Assembly: GCA_963839685.1 (NCBI GenBank)
Contig: CAWIVS010000015.1
Span: 1-64,000 of the forward strand
Source of the DNA: CADEED01 sp963839685
GTDB taxonomy: Bacteria; Pseudomonadota; Gammaproteobacteria; Steroidobacterales; Steroidobacteraceae
Length of the DNA stretch: 64,000 nt
Direction of reading: 5' to 3'
Below, piece by piece: positions 27,282 through 36,246 of the stretch. The translations under genes were made by a program, and so were the position numbers. Numbering within the stretch: the first letter of the stretch is position 1; the number at the start of each line of letters is the position of its first letter. The notes beneath the pieces are model-generated. The model searched no databases and was not told where the DNA came from. It saw nothing but the letters and a program-made list of their open reading frames with translations.

Positions 27282-29060
27282 TCAATGATTGTGGCGCGGC
27301 GTCTTCTTCGCGACGCCACGATATTTGACCGCCATCTCCATGACAGCGCCACTGTCGAGCTGGCCGACGGTCGAGCGGTACAGCTCCTGCCAGGGCGTGG
27401 CGCTCTCCGGCACCGGCGGCAAGCCGTCCTTTTTGCGGCGCGCAATCTCATCGTCGCTCACCAGCATGTCACAGGTCCCGGCAGCCAGGTCGACGCGAAT
27501 TCGATCGCCGGTGCGCAGCCACGCGAGCCCGCCCCCGGCGGCGCTTTCCGGCGAACAATTGAGAATCGACGGACTGTCCGAGGTGCCTGACTGGCGGCCG
27601 TCGCCCAGTGTCGGCAGGCTCATGATGCCGCGCTTCAGCAGCGCATCCGGCGGCTGCATGTTCACGACTTCCGCGGATCCCGGCCAGCCCAGCGGACCCG
27701 AGCCGCGAATAACAAGAATCGTGTGCTCGTCGATACCGAGCGAAGGATCGTTGATGCGGTCGTGGTAGTCCGTGGAGCCGTCGAAGACCACCGCGCGGCA
27801 TTCGAAGCGGTCACCGTTACCCAGGTACCGTTTGCGGAATTCGGGCGAGATCACGCTGGTTTTCATGATGGCGAAATCGAAAAGATTTCCCTTGAGCACC
27901 AGGAAGCCGGCCTTCTCCTGCAGCGGTTTTTCGTAAGCAGTGATGACGTCCGCATCCACCGAACGACGACCCTGGATGTTCTGCGCCAGTGTCTTGCCCG
28001 TCACCGTGAGCGCCTGGCCGTCTATCTTCCCGACGCGCAGCAACTCCGTCAGCACCGCAGGCACGCCGCCGGCGCGATGAAAGCGTTCACCGAGATACTT
28101 GCCCGCGGGTTGCATGTTCACGATGAGCGGCAGGTCGCGCCCGTACTTCATCCAGTCATCCGGCGTGATCGTCACACCCGCATGGCGCGCCATGGCCACC
28201 AGGTGAGGCTGCGCGTTGGTCGAGCCGCCAATGGCGGCGATCGCCGCGATGGCATTGAGGAAGGCCTGGCGGGTGAGGATCTTCGAAGGCTTCAGATCCT
28301 CGTAGGCCATCTCCACGATCCGGCGGCCGGTCTCGTAGCTGATCTGTCCGCGTTCGCGATACGGCGCCGGAATGGCGGCGCAGCCCGGCAGCGAAAGACC
28401 GAGCACTTCGGCCACCGCATTCATGGTCGATGCGGTACCCATGGTGTTGCAGTGACCGACCGACGGCGCCGACGCGGCGGCGGCTTCCAGAAACTGCTGC
28501 TCGTTGATCTGGCCTGCGGCGAGCTTGCGGCGCGAGCGCCAGATCACCGTGCCGGAGCCCACCAGCTCACCGTCGTGCCAGCCATCGAGCATCGGGCCAC
28601 CCGAGAGCACGATGGCCGGGATGTCGACCGTGGAGGCCGCCATGATCTGAGCCGGCGTGGTCTTGTCGCAGCCCGTGGTCAGCACCACAGCGTCAATGGG
28701 GTAGCCGTGCAGGATCTCCACCAGGCCGAGGTATGCGAGGTTGCGATCGAGCGCGGCGGTCGGCCGGCGGCAATTCTCGAAGATCGGATGCAATGGAAAC
28801 TCCATCGGCACACCGCCCTCATCGCGAATGCCTTCGCGCACGCGCTTCACCGTGTCGAGATGCACTCGATTGCAGGGTGTGAGATCGCCGCCGGTTTGCG
28901 CGATACCGATGATGGGTTTGCCCGACAGCAACTCGTTGGCCGTGAGGCCGTAGTTCATGAAGCGTTCCAGGTACAACGCCACCATGTCGAGATGTTTCGG
29001 ATCGTCGAACCAGTCGCGCGAACGAAATCGCCGCGTTTGCAGGGGAGCGTCAGAGGCCAT
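27282..29060 (-). CDS. xylD: IlvD/Edd family dehydratase, likely D-xylonate dehydratase
   Basis: ATG 29060 (592 residues) is preferred to the TTG nine bases upstream. The protein is an Fe-S sugar-acid dehydratase of the IlvD/Edd family, with cysteines for the cluster in LTPCNRVH, TTGCDKTTPA and VGHCNTMGTA. Its length matches Caulobacter XylD. It would convert D-xylonate to 2-keto-3-deoxy-D-xylonate, step 3 of the Weimberg pathway. L-arabinonate dehydratase is the main alternative, but the X-A-B-C-D gene order argues for xylose. It overlaps the lactonase gene by 11 bp. Confidence 0.88.
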   Translation of the reverse strand: MASDAPLQTRRFRSRDWFDDPKHLDMVALYLERFMNYGLTANELLSGKPIIGIAQTGGDLTPCNRVHLDTVKRVREGIRDEGGVPMEFPLHPIFENCRRPTAALDRNLAYLGLVEILHGYPIDAVVLTTGCDKTTPAQIMAASTVDIPAIVLSGGPMLDGWHDGELVGSGTVIWRSRRKLAAGQINEQQFLEAAAASAPSVGHCNTMGTASTMNAVAEVLGLSLPGCAAIPAPYRERGQISYETGRRIVEMAYEDLKPSKILTRQAFLNAIAAIAAIGGSTNAQPHLVAMARHAGVTITPDDWMKYGRDLPLIVNMQPAGKYLGERFHRAGGVPAVLTELLRVGKIDGQALTVTGKTLAQNIQGRRSVDADVITAYEKPLQEKAGFLVLKGNLFDFAIMKTSVISPEFRKRYLGNGDRFECRAVVFDGSTDYHDRINDPSLGIDEHTILVIRGSGPLGWPGSAEVVNMQPPDALLKRGIMSLPTLGDGRQSGTSDSPSILNCSPESAAGGGLAWLRTGDRIRVDLAAGTCDMLVSDDEIARRKKDGLPPVPESATPWQELYRSTVGQLDSGAVMEMAVKYRGVAKKTPRHNH

Positions 29061-29934
29061 GGGAGACAACTCGCTGCGGCAGTCCTGGCACTTCGATGCG
29101 TGCGCGGAACAGGCCGCCGGCGAGCGGCTGTGCCTTGCGTTCCTCGGCGCTGAGTGCGACGTGCGCGCTGGTGATGTAAAGGGTTTTCAGATCGTCGTCC
29201 CCGAAGGCGGCCTTGGTGACGGCGGAGCAGGGCAGGTCGAGCGTCGTCAGCAGTTCGCCCTGCGGCGAGTATCGTCTGAGACCCCAGCCTCCGAACACTC
29301 CGGTCCACACGCAGCCTTCCACGTCCACGATGGGACCATCCGGGTAGCCTTCGCCGCTGGGCAGACGGGCGAACACCCGCTTGTTCGTCAACGTGCCGGG
29401 GCGCGCCCGATCGAAGGCGTAGATGACGCCAGCCAGAGTGTCGGTGTGATAGAGCGTGCGACCGTCGGGACTTTCGGCGGGCCCATTGCTGACCACGTAG
29501 CCCGGGTCGCGGCGCAGGCAGCCCTCGGGGCCGAGCTGGTACAGCGCGCCGCTCGGATCTTCTTCGTTGTCATCCATCGATCCGAACCACAGGAAGCCCT
29601 CGGAATCGACGAATCCATCGTTGAGACGGTTGTTAGGTGCGTGCGGCTCGACCACGTGTCGCAGATTGAAATTGCCGGTTTCCGGGTTGAAGGAATGCAG
29701 GCCGGTCTTGAGGCCGGCGATCATCCAGCCGGCGTTCGTCGGCAGCACGAAGCCCACCCGCTCCGGCGCGGGCCAGGAGCTCTTCTCGCCGCTCGCGGGA
29801 TGGAACCGGTGAATGGCCGGAGCCTTGATGTCGACGAACCAGACCGCCTGCTCCACCGCGGACCATACCGGCCCTTCACCGAGCACGGCTCCCAGCGGCC
29901 AGACGCATTCGACCATTGAATCAACAATGGTCAT
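29050..29934 (-). CDS. xylC: SMP-30/gluconolactonase family protein, likely xylonolactonase
   Basis: The start is ATG 29934 (294 residues); a longer frame would overlap the dehydrogenase gene. It is a six-bladed beta-propeller lactonase of the SMP-30 family: LGEGPVWSAVEQAVWFVDIK at the N-terminus (metal Glu), NNRLNDGFVDSEG with metal-binding Asn and Asp, YHTDTLAGVIYAFD and YPDGPIVDVEG (metal Asp). It closely resembles Caulobacter XylC in order and wording of motifs. It hydrolyses D-xylonolactone to xylonate. It starts 5 bp after the xylB stop. Confidence 0.9.
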   Translation of the reverse strand: MTIVDSMVECVWPLGAVLGEGPVWSAVEQAVWFVDIKAPAIHRFHPASGEKSSWPAPERVGFVLPTNAGWMIAGLKTGLHSFNPETGNFNLRHVVEPHAPNNRLNDGFVDSEGFLWFGSMDDNEEDPSGALYQLGPEGCLRRDPGYVVSNGPAESPDGRTLYHTDTLAGVIYAFDRARPGTLTNKRVFARLPSGEGYPDGPIVDVEGCVWTGVFGGWGLRRYSPQGELLTTLDLPCSAVTKAAFGDDDLKTLYITSAHVALSAEERKAQPLAGGLFRARIEVPGLPQRVVSHGL

Positions 29935-29939
29935 TGGCG

Positions 29940-30692
29940 TCAGCAGTAGCCGCCGTCGACCCAATAGTTATGGGCCGTGCACATGGCGCCGTCGGCGGAG
30001 GCGAGGAATAGAACCATGGCAGTCACGTGTACCGGGTCGACCCGCTGCTTGAGGCATTGCTGCGCGAGGATCTTCGCTTCTTCTTCCGGCGTATGCCACA
30101 ACTTCATCTGGCGCGAGGTGCGAATGGCGCCTGGCACCACGCAATTGACCCGGATGTTGAATTCACCGAGTTCACGCGCCAGCGCGCGCGTCATGCCCTC
30201 GATGCCCGCTTTGGCGGTTTCGTAGATCGACAGGTCCGGCAGCGACAGATGCCATGACACCGAGCCCAGGTTGATGATCGAACCGCCGCCCGCCTTTTTC
30301 ATTCCCGGCGTCACCGACTGCGCGGCGAAGAACAGGTGCCGGAGATTCACGGCGATACGGTTTTCCCAGTAATCCGGAGTCACGTCTTCGATCCTGTGCC
30401 GGTCGTCATTGGCGGCGTTGTTCACCAGGGCTGCCATCGGGCCGGCCTTGGCCTCGATGTCCGTCAGCGCCCGTTGCAGCGCCTTCACGTCGGTCACGTC
30501 GCACTTGATGAACTTCGCGCCGTCGGCGAGCCGGGTGACCAACGCGTTCGACTCGCTCTCGGCGACGTCGAGGAAAAACACCTTCGACTTCTGACGCACG
30601 AAGCCTTCGACCATCACCTCACCGATGCCGGAACCGCCACCGGTGATCACGACAGTCTTGCCGGCCAGGGAAGGATAAACAGCGTGCGTCAT
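29940..30692 (-). CDS. xylB: SDR oxidoreductase, likely NAD-dependent D-xylose dehydrogenase
   Basis: The 250-residue short-chain dehydrogenase has TGGGSGIG for NAD binding, NNAANDDRH, the catalytic Ser in GSVSWHLS, and YETAKAG supplying Tyr and Lys. The AVYPSLAGKTVVITGGGSGI start, the NDDRH stretch and the YWVDGG C-terminus closely track Caulobacter XylB. It oxidises D-xylose to D-xylonolactone, the entry step of the Weimberg route. It is situated between the aldehyde dehydrogenase (15 bp) and lactonase (5 bp) genes. Confidence 0.9.
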   Translation of the reverse strand: MTHAVYPSLAGKTVVITGGGSGIGEVMVEGFVRQKSKVFFLDVAESESNALVTRLADGAKFIKCDVTDVKALQRALTDIEAKAGPMAALVNNAANDDRHRIEDVTPDYWENRIAVNLRHLFFAAQSVTPGMKKAGGGSIINLGSVSWHLSLPDLSIYETAKAGIEGMTRALARELGEFNIRVNCVVPGAIRTSRQMKLWHTPEEEAKILAQQCLKQRVDPVHVTAMVLFLASADGAMCTAHNYWVDGGYC

Positions 30693-30707
30693 ATTGTTCT
30701 TCAGACC

Positions 30708-32150
30708 TTAGGCCCAGGTGTAGCTAGTCTTGACTTGAGTGTAGAACTCGACGGCCGCGAAGCCCTGCTCGCGCGGGCCATAACTCGATTTGCGCGAGCC
30801 CCCGAAGGGTACGTGGTAATCGACACCGGCGGTGGGCAGATTGGTCATCACCATGCCGGCGCGCACGTTGCGCACGAAGTGGCGCGCGTACTTGAGCGAG
30901 CTCGTCATGATGCCCGCCGACAGGCCGAACTCACCCGCGTTGGCCATGGCGAGTGCTTCGTCATAGTCCTTGACGCGCACGGTGGATGCCACCGGACCGA
31001 AGACTTCCTCGCAATTGATGCGCATGTCCTGGCGGGTGTCCGCGATGAGCGCCGGCGCGACGTAGTAGCCGGGTTTCTCGAGCTTCAGCGTCTCACCGCC
31101 GACCACCTTGCGGCCGCCTTCCCGGGTGGCGATGTCTATATAAGAGAGCGTGGTCTCGAGCTGCGCCTGGCTGGCAAGCGGGCCCATCTGGGTATCCGCG
31201 GCGAGCGCGTCGCCGACTTTCAGCGCCTTGACGCGCGCGGCGAGGGCATCGATAAAACGGTCGTGAATGCCCTGCGTGACGATGATGCGGCTGGACGCCG
31301 TGCAGCGCTGGCCGGTGGCGAAGAAGGCGCCATCGAGCGCGCATTGCACCGCGCGATCGAGATCACAGTCGTCGAGCACCACCAGCGGATTCTTGCCGCC
31401 CATTTCGAGCTGCACGCGCGCGTTGTGCGACATCGCGGCCGTGGCCACCTGCGCACCGACGCTCTGGCTGCCGGTGAACGAAATGCCCGCGACGTCCGGA
31501 TGCCCGGTGAGCGCACCGCCCATCGAGCCGCCGCCCAGGATCAGGTTGAACACGCCCTTGGGGAAACCTGCTTCGTGGATGATCTCGGTCAGCGCATGCG
31601 CCGTGGCCGGCGTCAGCGAGGCGGGCTTCAACACCACGGTGTTGCCGAACGCCAGGGCGGGCGCGGATTTCCACGCGGGAATTGCGATGGGGAAATTCCA
31701 CGGGCTGATCAGTCCGAATACACCCAGCGGCTCGCGATAGGTCTCCACGGCGATCGACGGGCGCGTCGAGTCCACGGTCACGCCGTGACGGCGCAACGCC
31801 TCGCCAGCGAAGAACTTGAAGATGCGCGCCGCGCGCATGACTTCGCCCGTGCCCTCGGGCAGGGTCTTGCCTTCTTCGCGCGACAGCAGTCGGCCGAGAT
31901 CGTCCTTGCGCGCCATGATGGTCGAGCCGACCTTGTCGAGCAGGTCCGAGCGCACTTCGGGGCTGGCATTCGCCCACGCCGGAAAAGCGGCCTTCGCCGC
32001 GGCGACGGCGCTATCTACTATCTTCTTGTCGCCGCCGGGCACCCTGGCGACCACGTCGCGGGTGTCGGAAGGGTTGAGGCTGTCGGAGGCGGGTGAGCCT
32101 GCGACCCATTGTCCATCGATGTAATGGGTAAGCTGTTTTGTGTCGGTCAC
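30708..32150 (-). CDS. xylA: Aldehyde dehydrogenase, likely 2-oxoglutarate semialdehyde dehydrogenase
   Basis: A GTG start gives 480 residues of a typical ALDH: SPWNFPIAIPAWKSAPALAFGNTV for NAD binding, the catalytic Glu in LEMGGKNP, the catalytic Cys in GQRCTASSR, and late EEVFGPV and PFGGSRKSS motifs. The operon context makes it the enzyme that oxidises alpha-ketoglutarate semialdehyde to 2-oxoglutarate, the last Weimberg step. The symbol follows the Caulobacter xylXABCD nomenclature; it is not xylose isomerase. Confidence 0.88.
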   Translation of the reverse strand: MTDTKQLTHYIDGQWVAGSPASDSLNPSDTRDVVARVPGGDKKIVDSAVAAAKAAFPAWANASPEVRSDLLDKVGSTIMARKDDLGRLLSREEGKTLPEGTGEVMRAARIFKFFAGEALRRHGVTVDSTRPSIAVETYREPLGVFGLISPWNFPIAIPAWKSAPALAFGNTVVLKPASLTPATAHALTEIIHEAGFPKGVFNLILGGGSMGGALTGHPDVAGISFTGSQSVGAQVATAAMSHNARVQLEMGGKNPLVVLDDCDLDRAVQCALDGAFFATGQRCTASSRIIVTQGIHDRFIDALAARVKALKVGDALAADTQMGPLASQAQLETTLSYIDIATREGGRKVVGGETLKLEKPGYYVAPALIADTRQDMRINCEEVFGPVASTVRVKDYDEALAMANAGEFGLSAGIMTSSLKYARHFVRNVRAGMVMTNLPTAGVDYHVPFGGSRKSSYGPREQGFAAVEFYTQVKTSYTWA

Positions 32151-32164
32151 GTTCTTGATTCCAT

Positions 32165-33304
32165 TCAGGAGTTCAGGAGGCCACGACGCGCCAGGTTGCG
32201 CATCAGGTCGGCAATACCAAACGCCCAGGGTGGTGCCTGGTCGCAGGTGGTCACCTTGTTTTCTAGCACACCCAGCTTTTCCGTGGACACCCGCACGACA
32301 TCACCGTTCTTGTGGGTGAATCCCTGGCCCGGAGCGCCGCGATCGACAATGGGCGCGAACATGGTGCCCAGAAACAACGCGAAGCCGTCGGGATAGCAGT
32401 GATGCTTGCCGATGGTCTGGCCGACCAGCTCGGTGGGATCGCGGCTGATCTGCGACATCGAGCTCTGACCCTGGAGTTTGAAGCCTTCCTCGCCCTCGAT
32501 TTCCAGCTTCACTTCGCAACGGCGCACGTCGTCGAGCGTGTAGCGGCCGTCGAACATGCGGATGAAGGGGCCAATGGCGCAGGAGGCATTGTTGTCCTTG
32601 GCCTTGCCGAGCAGCAGGGCGCTGCGACCTTCGATGTCGCGCAGGTTGACGTCGTTGCCGAGCGTCGCGCCGAGGATGCGCCCGGCGCTATCTACCGCCA
32701 GCACGATCTCCGGCTCCGGGTTGTTCCATGCCGAATCGGAGCGCACGCCTATCCAGTCGCCCCAGCCCACCGACGACAGCGTCGGCGACTTGGTGAAGAT
32801 CTCCGCATCCGGTCCGATCGCGACTTCCAGGTATTGTGACCAGAGCGCGTCGGAGATCAGCGCCTGCTTGAGTTTCTTCGCCTGCTCCGACCCGGGCTTG
32901 ACCGAGCGAATGTCGGCGCCGATGCGGTCGCGCAAGGAGGCGCGCAGCGACTCCGCCTTGCTGGCGTCGCCGCGGCAGCGCTCCTCGATGACGCGCTCCA
33001 TGGCGGAAATCGCGAACGTCACGCCGCTGGCCTTGATGCATTGCAGGTCGAACGGCGAGAGCAGCCGCACGTCCCTGGCCTCGGCGAACTGGCGCGTGAA
33101 ATTGAATGCCTCGAGCGGCCCCAGGTCGACGCCGGCAGGGACGTCGCCATTCCAGCCATTCAGCAACTGCGACACGGTGGCCGCGTGGCGCGACACGTCT
33201 CGCACACGCCCTTCGACTACCACGACCGGGGTGGGCCCGTCGGTGGTGAATATGCGGCCGACGAGGATCGCCTGCCGCCAGTCTGAAGGAAGGTATTCGA
33301 TCAT
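32165..33304 (-). CDS. xylX: FAH-family protein, likely 2-keto-3-deoxy-xylonate dehydratase
   Basis: This 379-residue protein of the fumarylacetoacetate hydrolase fold has the length of Caulobacter XylX. The FAH-type metal site is visible as NPEPEIVLAVD (ExE) with downstream GNDVNLRDIEGRSALLLGKAKD. The role is dehydration of 2-keto-3-deoxy-D-xylonate to alpha-ketoglutarate semialdehyde. It is the first of five enzyme genes in the order X-A-B-C-D, 14 bp before the aldehyde dehydrogenase gene and 63 bp after the transporter gene. Confidence 0.88.
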   Translation of the reverse strand: MIEYLPSDWRQAILVGRIFTTDGPTPVVVVEGRVRDVSRHAATVSQLLNGWNGDVPAGVDLGPLEAFNFTRQFAEARDVRLLSPFDLQCIKASGVTFAISAMERVIEERCRGDASKAESLRASLRDRIGADIRSVKPGSEQAKKLKQALISDALWSQYLEVAIGPDAEIFTKSPTLSSVGWGDWIGVRSDSAWNNPEPEIVLAVDSAGRILGATLGNDVNLRDIEGRSALLLGKAKDNNASCAIGPFIRMFDGRYTLDDVRRCEVKLEIEGEEGFKLQGQSSMSQISRDPTELVGQTIGKHHCYPDGFALFLGTMFAPIVDRGAPGQGFTHKNGDVVRVSTEKLGVLENKVTTCDQAPPWAFGIADLMRNLARRGLLNS

Positions 33305-33367
33305 AAGTTGTTGGAGCGGAACCCCGCAGCCGCAAGCGTCGGCCGCGGGATTCCGGGATACATCAAA

Positions 33368-34906
33368 TCAGGCTGCCGCTTTCGCCGGCGCCTTGTGCCA
33401 CAGGTCGTGCATGGCTTCGAGCGTCTTGCCCTTGGTCTCAGGCACGAACTTCCAGACGAACAACGCTGCCAGCACGCTGAAGCCACCGTACAGCCAGTAG
33501 GCGAAGCCGTGGTTGAACGCGGCGGTGAGCGCCGAATTGCCGTCCATGATGTTGAAAGTCACCGTGACCACCCAGTTCATGAACCACTGCGCGGCTACGG
33601 CAATAGCCATGGCCTTGTCGCGGATGGAGTTCGGGAAGATCTCTGCGAGCATCACCCACACCACCGGGCCCCAGGACAGCGAGAAGCCGGCGATGTAGAT
33701 GCAGACCACGACCAGGGCGCCAAGGGCCACGGAGCCCGCGTTGAACATGAAGCCCAACGCAGTCATCGACACGGCCATGATGATCGCGCCGAGGATCAGC
33801 AGCGGCTTGCGGCCCCACTTGTCGACGGTGACGGTGGCGATGAGCGTGAACACCACCATCACGACGCCCATGATGACCGTGCTGGCGAACGATGCGTCGC
33901 CCTTGAAGCCCATGTTGTCGAACATCTGCGGGCCGTAGTAGAGCACCGCGTTGATGCCTACCAGCTGCTGGAAGGCGGACAACAGGATGCCGACGACGAG
34001 TATGAAGCCGCCGTAGGAGAAGAGCTTTCCGGCGGTTTCCTTCAGTGAGGCGTCGATTTCCGCCAGGACAATTTTTGCTTCTTCCTCGTTGGCGAGCTTG
34101 GTGAGAACTTCGCGCGCCTTCTCGTTCTTGCCCTTGAGCATGAGGCCGCGCGGGGTTTCCGGAACGAAAAACAGCAGCAGCATGAAAATGCCGGCCGGAA
34201 TGGCGCAGCAAGCGAGCATCCAGCGCCAGCCTTCGGTGTGCACCCAGTTCGGGTCGCCGTCGCCGCCGAATTTCTTGATGAAGTAGTTCACGAAGTACGA
34301 CACGGTGATGCCGCTGACGATCGCGATCTGCTGGTAGGTGACCAGCGAGCCGCGCTTGGAGGGCGGCGCGATCTCGGCGATGTACATGGGCGCGAGCATC
34401 GATGCGAGGCCGATGCCCATGCCGCCGAAGAGTCGGTGGCCGACAAAGTTCGTGATCAGCTCGCCGTACTTGACGTAGGGAGCGTCATCGAAAAACAGAT
34501 TCAGGAACCAGATGAGGGCATTGATCAGCGGCGTCAGCACGGAGCCCAGTCCGCCGATGAACGATTCCGGCCAGGCGGAACCCAGCGACGACACGAAGAA
34601 CAGAGCGCCAGCGACGACCAGACCGCCGCGACGTCCGAGGAAGTGCGCCACCACACCGCCGACGGCGCCGCCGATGAGGCAACCCCACAACGCGCCGGCG
34701 ATGGTGAATCCTTCGAGGCTGAGGCGGGCGCCTTCGGCAAGGCCCAGCGGCGCGACGAAGTTCAGCTTGATCGAATCTGTCGCGCCTGAGATGACGGCGG
34801 AGTCGTAACCGAACAGCAATCCGCCCAACGCGGCGATGATGGTCAGGGTGACCAAAAGACCGGTATGAGTGGCTGCCGCGGGCACTTGTGGCGACGATTG
34901 AGACAC
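33368..34906 (-). CDS. xylE: MFS sugar porter, likely D-xylose/H+ symporter
   Basis: A GTG start with AAGGAG seven bases upstream gives 512 residues and twelve predicted membrane helices. It carries the sugar-porter motifs GGLLFGYD in helix 1, the loop motif GRRGG, PPSKRGSL and PETPRGL, VDKWGRKPLL, and the terminal VPETKGKTLE. The QQLVGINAVLYY helix is typical of hexose/xylose porters. It is the first gene of the xylose operon, so D-xylose import is the best assignment. A long loop between helices 3 and 4 (about residues 108-150) is unusual. Confidence 0.88.
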   Translation of the reverse strand: MSQSSPQVPAAATHTGLLVTLTIIAALGGLLFGYDSAVISGATDSIKLNFVAPLGLAEGARLSLEGFTIAGALWGCLIGGAVGGVVAHFLGRRGGLVVAGALFFVSSLGSAWPESFIGGLGSVLTPLINALIWFLNLFFDDAPYVKYGELITNFVGHRLFGGMGIGLASMLAPMYIAEIAPPSKRGSLVTYQQIAIVSGITVSYFVNYFIKKFGGDGDPNWVHTEGWRWMLACCAIPAGIFMLLLFFVPETPRGLMLKGKNEKAREVLTKLANEEEAKIVLAEIDASLKETAGKLFSYGGFILVVGILLSAFQQLVGINAVLYYGPQMFDNMGFKGDASFASTVIMGVVMVVFTLIATVTVDKWGRKPLLILGAIIMAVSMTALGFMFNAGSVALGALVVVCIYIAGFSLSWGPVVWVMLAEIFPNSIRDKAMAIAVAAQWFMNWVVTVTFNIMDGNSALTAAFNHGFAYWLYGGFSVLAALFVWKFVPETKGKTLEAMHDLWHKAPAKAAA

Positions 34907-34925
34907 GCGCTATCTCCTTGATTGA

Positions 34926-35006
34926 ATTATATTTTTCGACCCCTCTCGCGTGCGCGTGACGCGCCCCCCGTCGAGTGGTCGCGGAAGCGTAGTGATAGCG
35001 GTATCA
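34926..35006 (-). promoter_or_regulatory. Promoter and operator of the xylose operon
   Basis: Read on the minus strand, a perfect -10 TATAAT (34926-34931) lies about 20 bases before the transporter start. No good -35 is evident. Further upstream TGATACCGCTATCA (34993-35006) is an imperfect palindrome of LacI-operator type, related to the xyl-box sites at 11678 and 18288. The adjoining LacI gene is the likely regulator. Confidence 0.5.
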
Positions 35007-35056
35007 GATAGCAAGCTTGAGCTCAAGAGCGAGCGCTGCACCGGTCCCGGTGTGAC

Positions 35057-36154
35057 TCAAAACTTGCGTGGCGGCGCCACCGAATCGCGCTTGACGAGCA
35101 CGTATGGCACGAGGTGATCCACCGCCTGCGTGACATGCCGGTCCCTCACCCGGCGAATCTTGTGCAGCAGTAGATTGATCGCCGCCTCCGCCATCGCGGC
35201 GATGGGCTGACGAATGGTGGTGAGCTCGGGCCACACCGTGGTTGCGATGGGCGTGTCGTCGAATCCGACCACCGAAATGTCACGCGGCACGTCCAGGCCG
35301 CGGCGATGCGCCACGGATATCGCCGCTGCCGCCATGTCGTCGTTGCTGGCAAAGATGGCCGTCGGGATGCGCTTGCGCGCCAGCAGTTTTTCCGTGGCCT
35401 CGAGGCCCGACTTGTAGGTGAAGAAGCCCTGGATCACCAGCGCCGGGTCGACCTCGTGGCCGGCTTCTTCCATCGCGGCCTCGAATCCCGCCAGGCGCTG
35501 TGCGCTGGCGGTCTGGGTGGGCTGACCCTTGATGAACGCGATGCGCGAGTGACCGTGCGAGATCAGGTGCTGGGTCATTTCGCGCGCGGCGTGGAAGTCG
35601 TCGATGCGCACGCACGAGACGTCTTCGCGCGCCTTCCCGGTAGCTAGTGCGACGACCGGCACACCCTCGGCCGCAAAGATGGCCGCAATGGCCTTCGATT
35701 CGCATAGCGGCGGCGGCAGGATGACTCCCGCGATGCCTTCCGCGAGTTTTTGCGCCGCGGTCTTTTCCTGCGCCGGCTTGAGATTGTCCCAGCGATCGAG
35801 CACCAGCTGCGCCGCGGTGCGGTGCGAACCGTCGAGCGCGCCCACCAGCATCTCGGATAGGTAGGAAGCGCTGGGGTTCGAGTAGATGAGGGCGATGCGC
35901 GTGTCGCGCGCCCCGGCGAGCAGGCGCGCCGCCGGATTCGGCCGGTAGTTGAGCGCCCGCACGGCCTCCATCACCAGCTCACGCGTGGCGTCGCGTACAT
36001 TGCTTTCGCCATTGATGACGCGTGAAACCGTCATGGGCGACACGCTTGCGTGCCGTGCCACCTCGTGAATCGTGACGGCTCCACCCTTGCGGCGTCCGGC
36101 CCTTTCCGCCAGACGCGGCGTGCCGTCGCTGCTGCGATCCCCTGTCTCGCTCAA
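35057..36154 (-). CDS. LacI family transcriptional regulator, likely XylR-type
   Basis: I place the start at TTG 36154, because GGGGAGA stands five bases before it; this gives 365 residues. The N-terminal helix-turn-helix VTIHEVARHASVSPMTVSRVING and hinge NPAARLLAG are classical LacI. The periplasmic-binding-protein-like effector domain contains GFDDTPIATTVWPELTTIRQP, the usual dimer/effector segment. It lies between the xylose operon and the divergent alpha-glucuronidase gene. Repression by binding TAGCGCTA-like palindromes, relieved by xylose or xylooligosaccharide, is inferred from Xanthomonas and Caulobacter regulators. Confidence 0.88.
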   Translation of the reverse strand: MSETGDRSSDGTPRLAERAGRRKGGAVTIHEVARHASVSPMTVSRVINGESNVRDATRELVMEAVRALNYRPNPAARLLAGARDTRIALIYSNPSASYLSEMLVGALDGSHRTAAQLVLDRWDNLKPAQEKTAAQKLAEGIAGVILPPPLCESKAIAAIFAAEGVPVVALATGKAREDVSCVRIDDFHAAREMTQHLISHGHSRIAFIKGQPTQTASAQRLAGFEAAMEEAGHEVDPALVIQGFFTYKSGLEATEKLLARKRIPTAIFASNDDMAAAAISVAHRRGLDVPRDISVVGFDDTPIATTVWPELTTIRQPIAAMAEAAINLLLHKIRRVRDRHVTQAVDHLVPYVLVKRDSVAPPRKF

Positions 36155-36198
36155 TCGATCTCCCCGGCAACTCGCGCGCGACCACTGGCGCAGGTCTT

Positions 36199-36213
36199 TG
36201 CTTACCGATAACA
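36199..36213. promoter_or_regulatory. Possible LacI operator between lacI and alpha-glucuronidase genes
   Basis: TGCTTACCGATAACA is an imperfect palindrome (TTACCGATAA core) in the 92-bp divergent interval, 34 bp before the alpha-glucuronidase start. Its opposite strand, TGTTATCGGTAAGCA, resembles the operator at 34993. It could control both divergent genes. Confidence 0.35.
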
Positions 36214-36246
36214 ATAGATTCAACGCGCGGTCAAAGTCCAATACCC

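Noticed and set aside
27723..32096. Long + strand frames (476 and 586 residues) opposite xylD and the xylB/xylA genes
   Set aside because: They are composition shadows of strongly supported minus-strand genes and show no recognisable domain.
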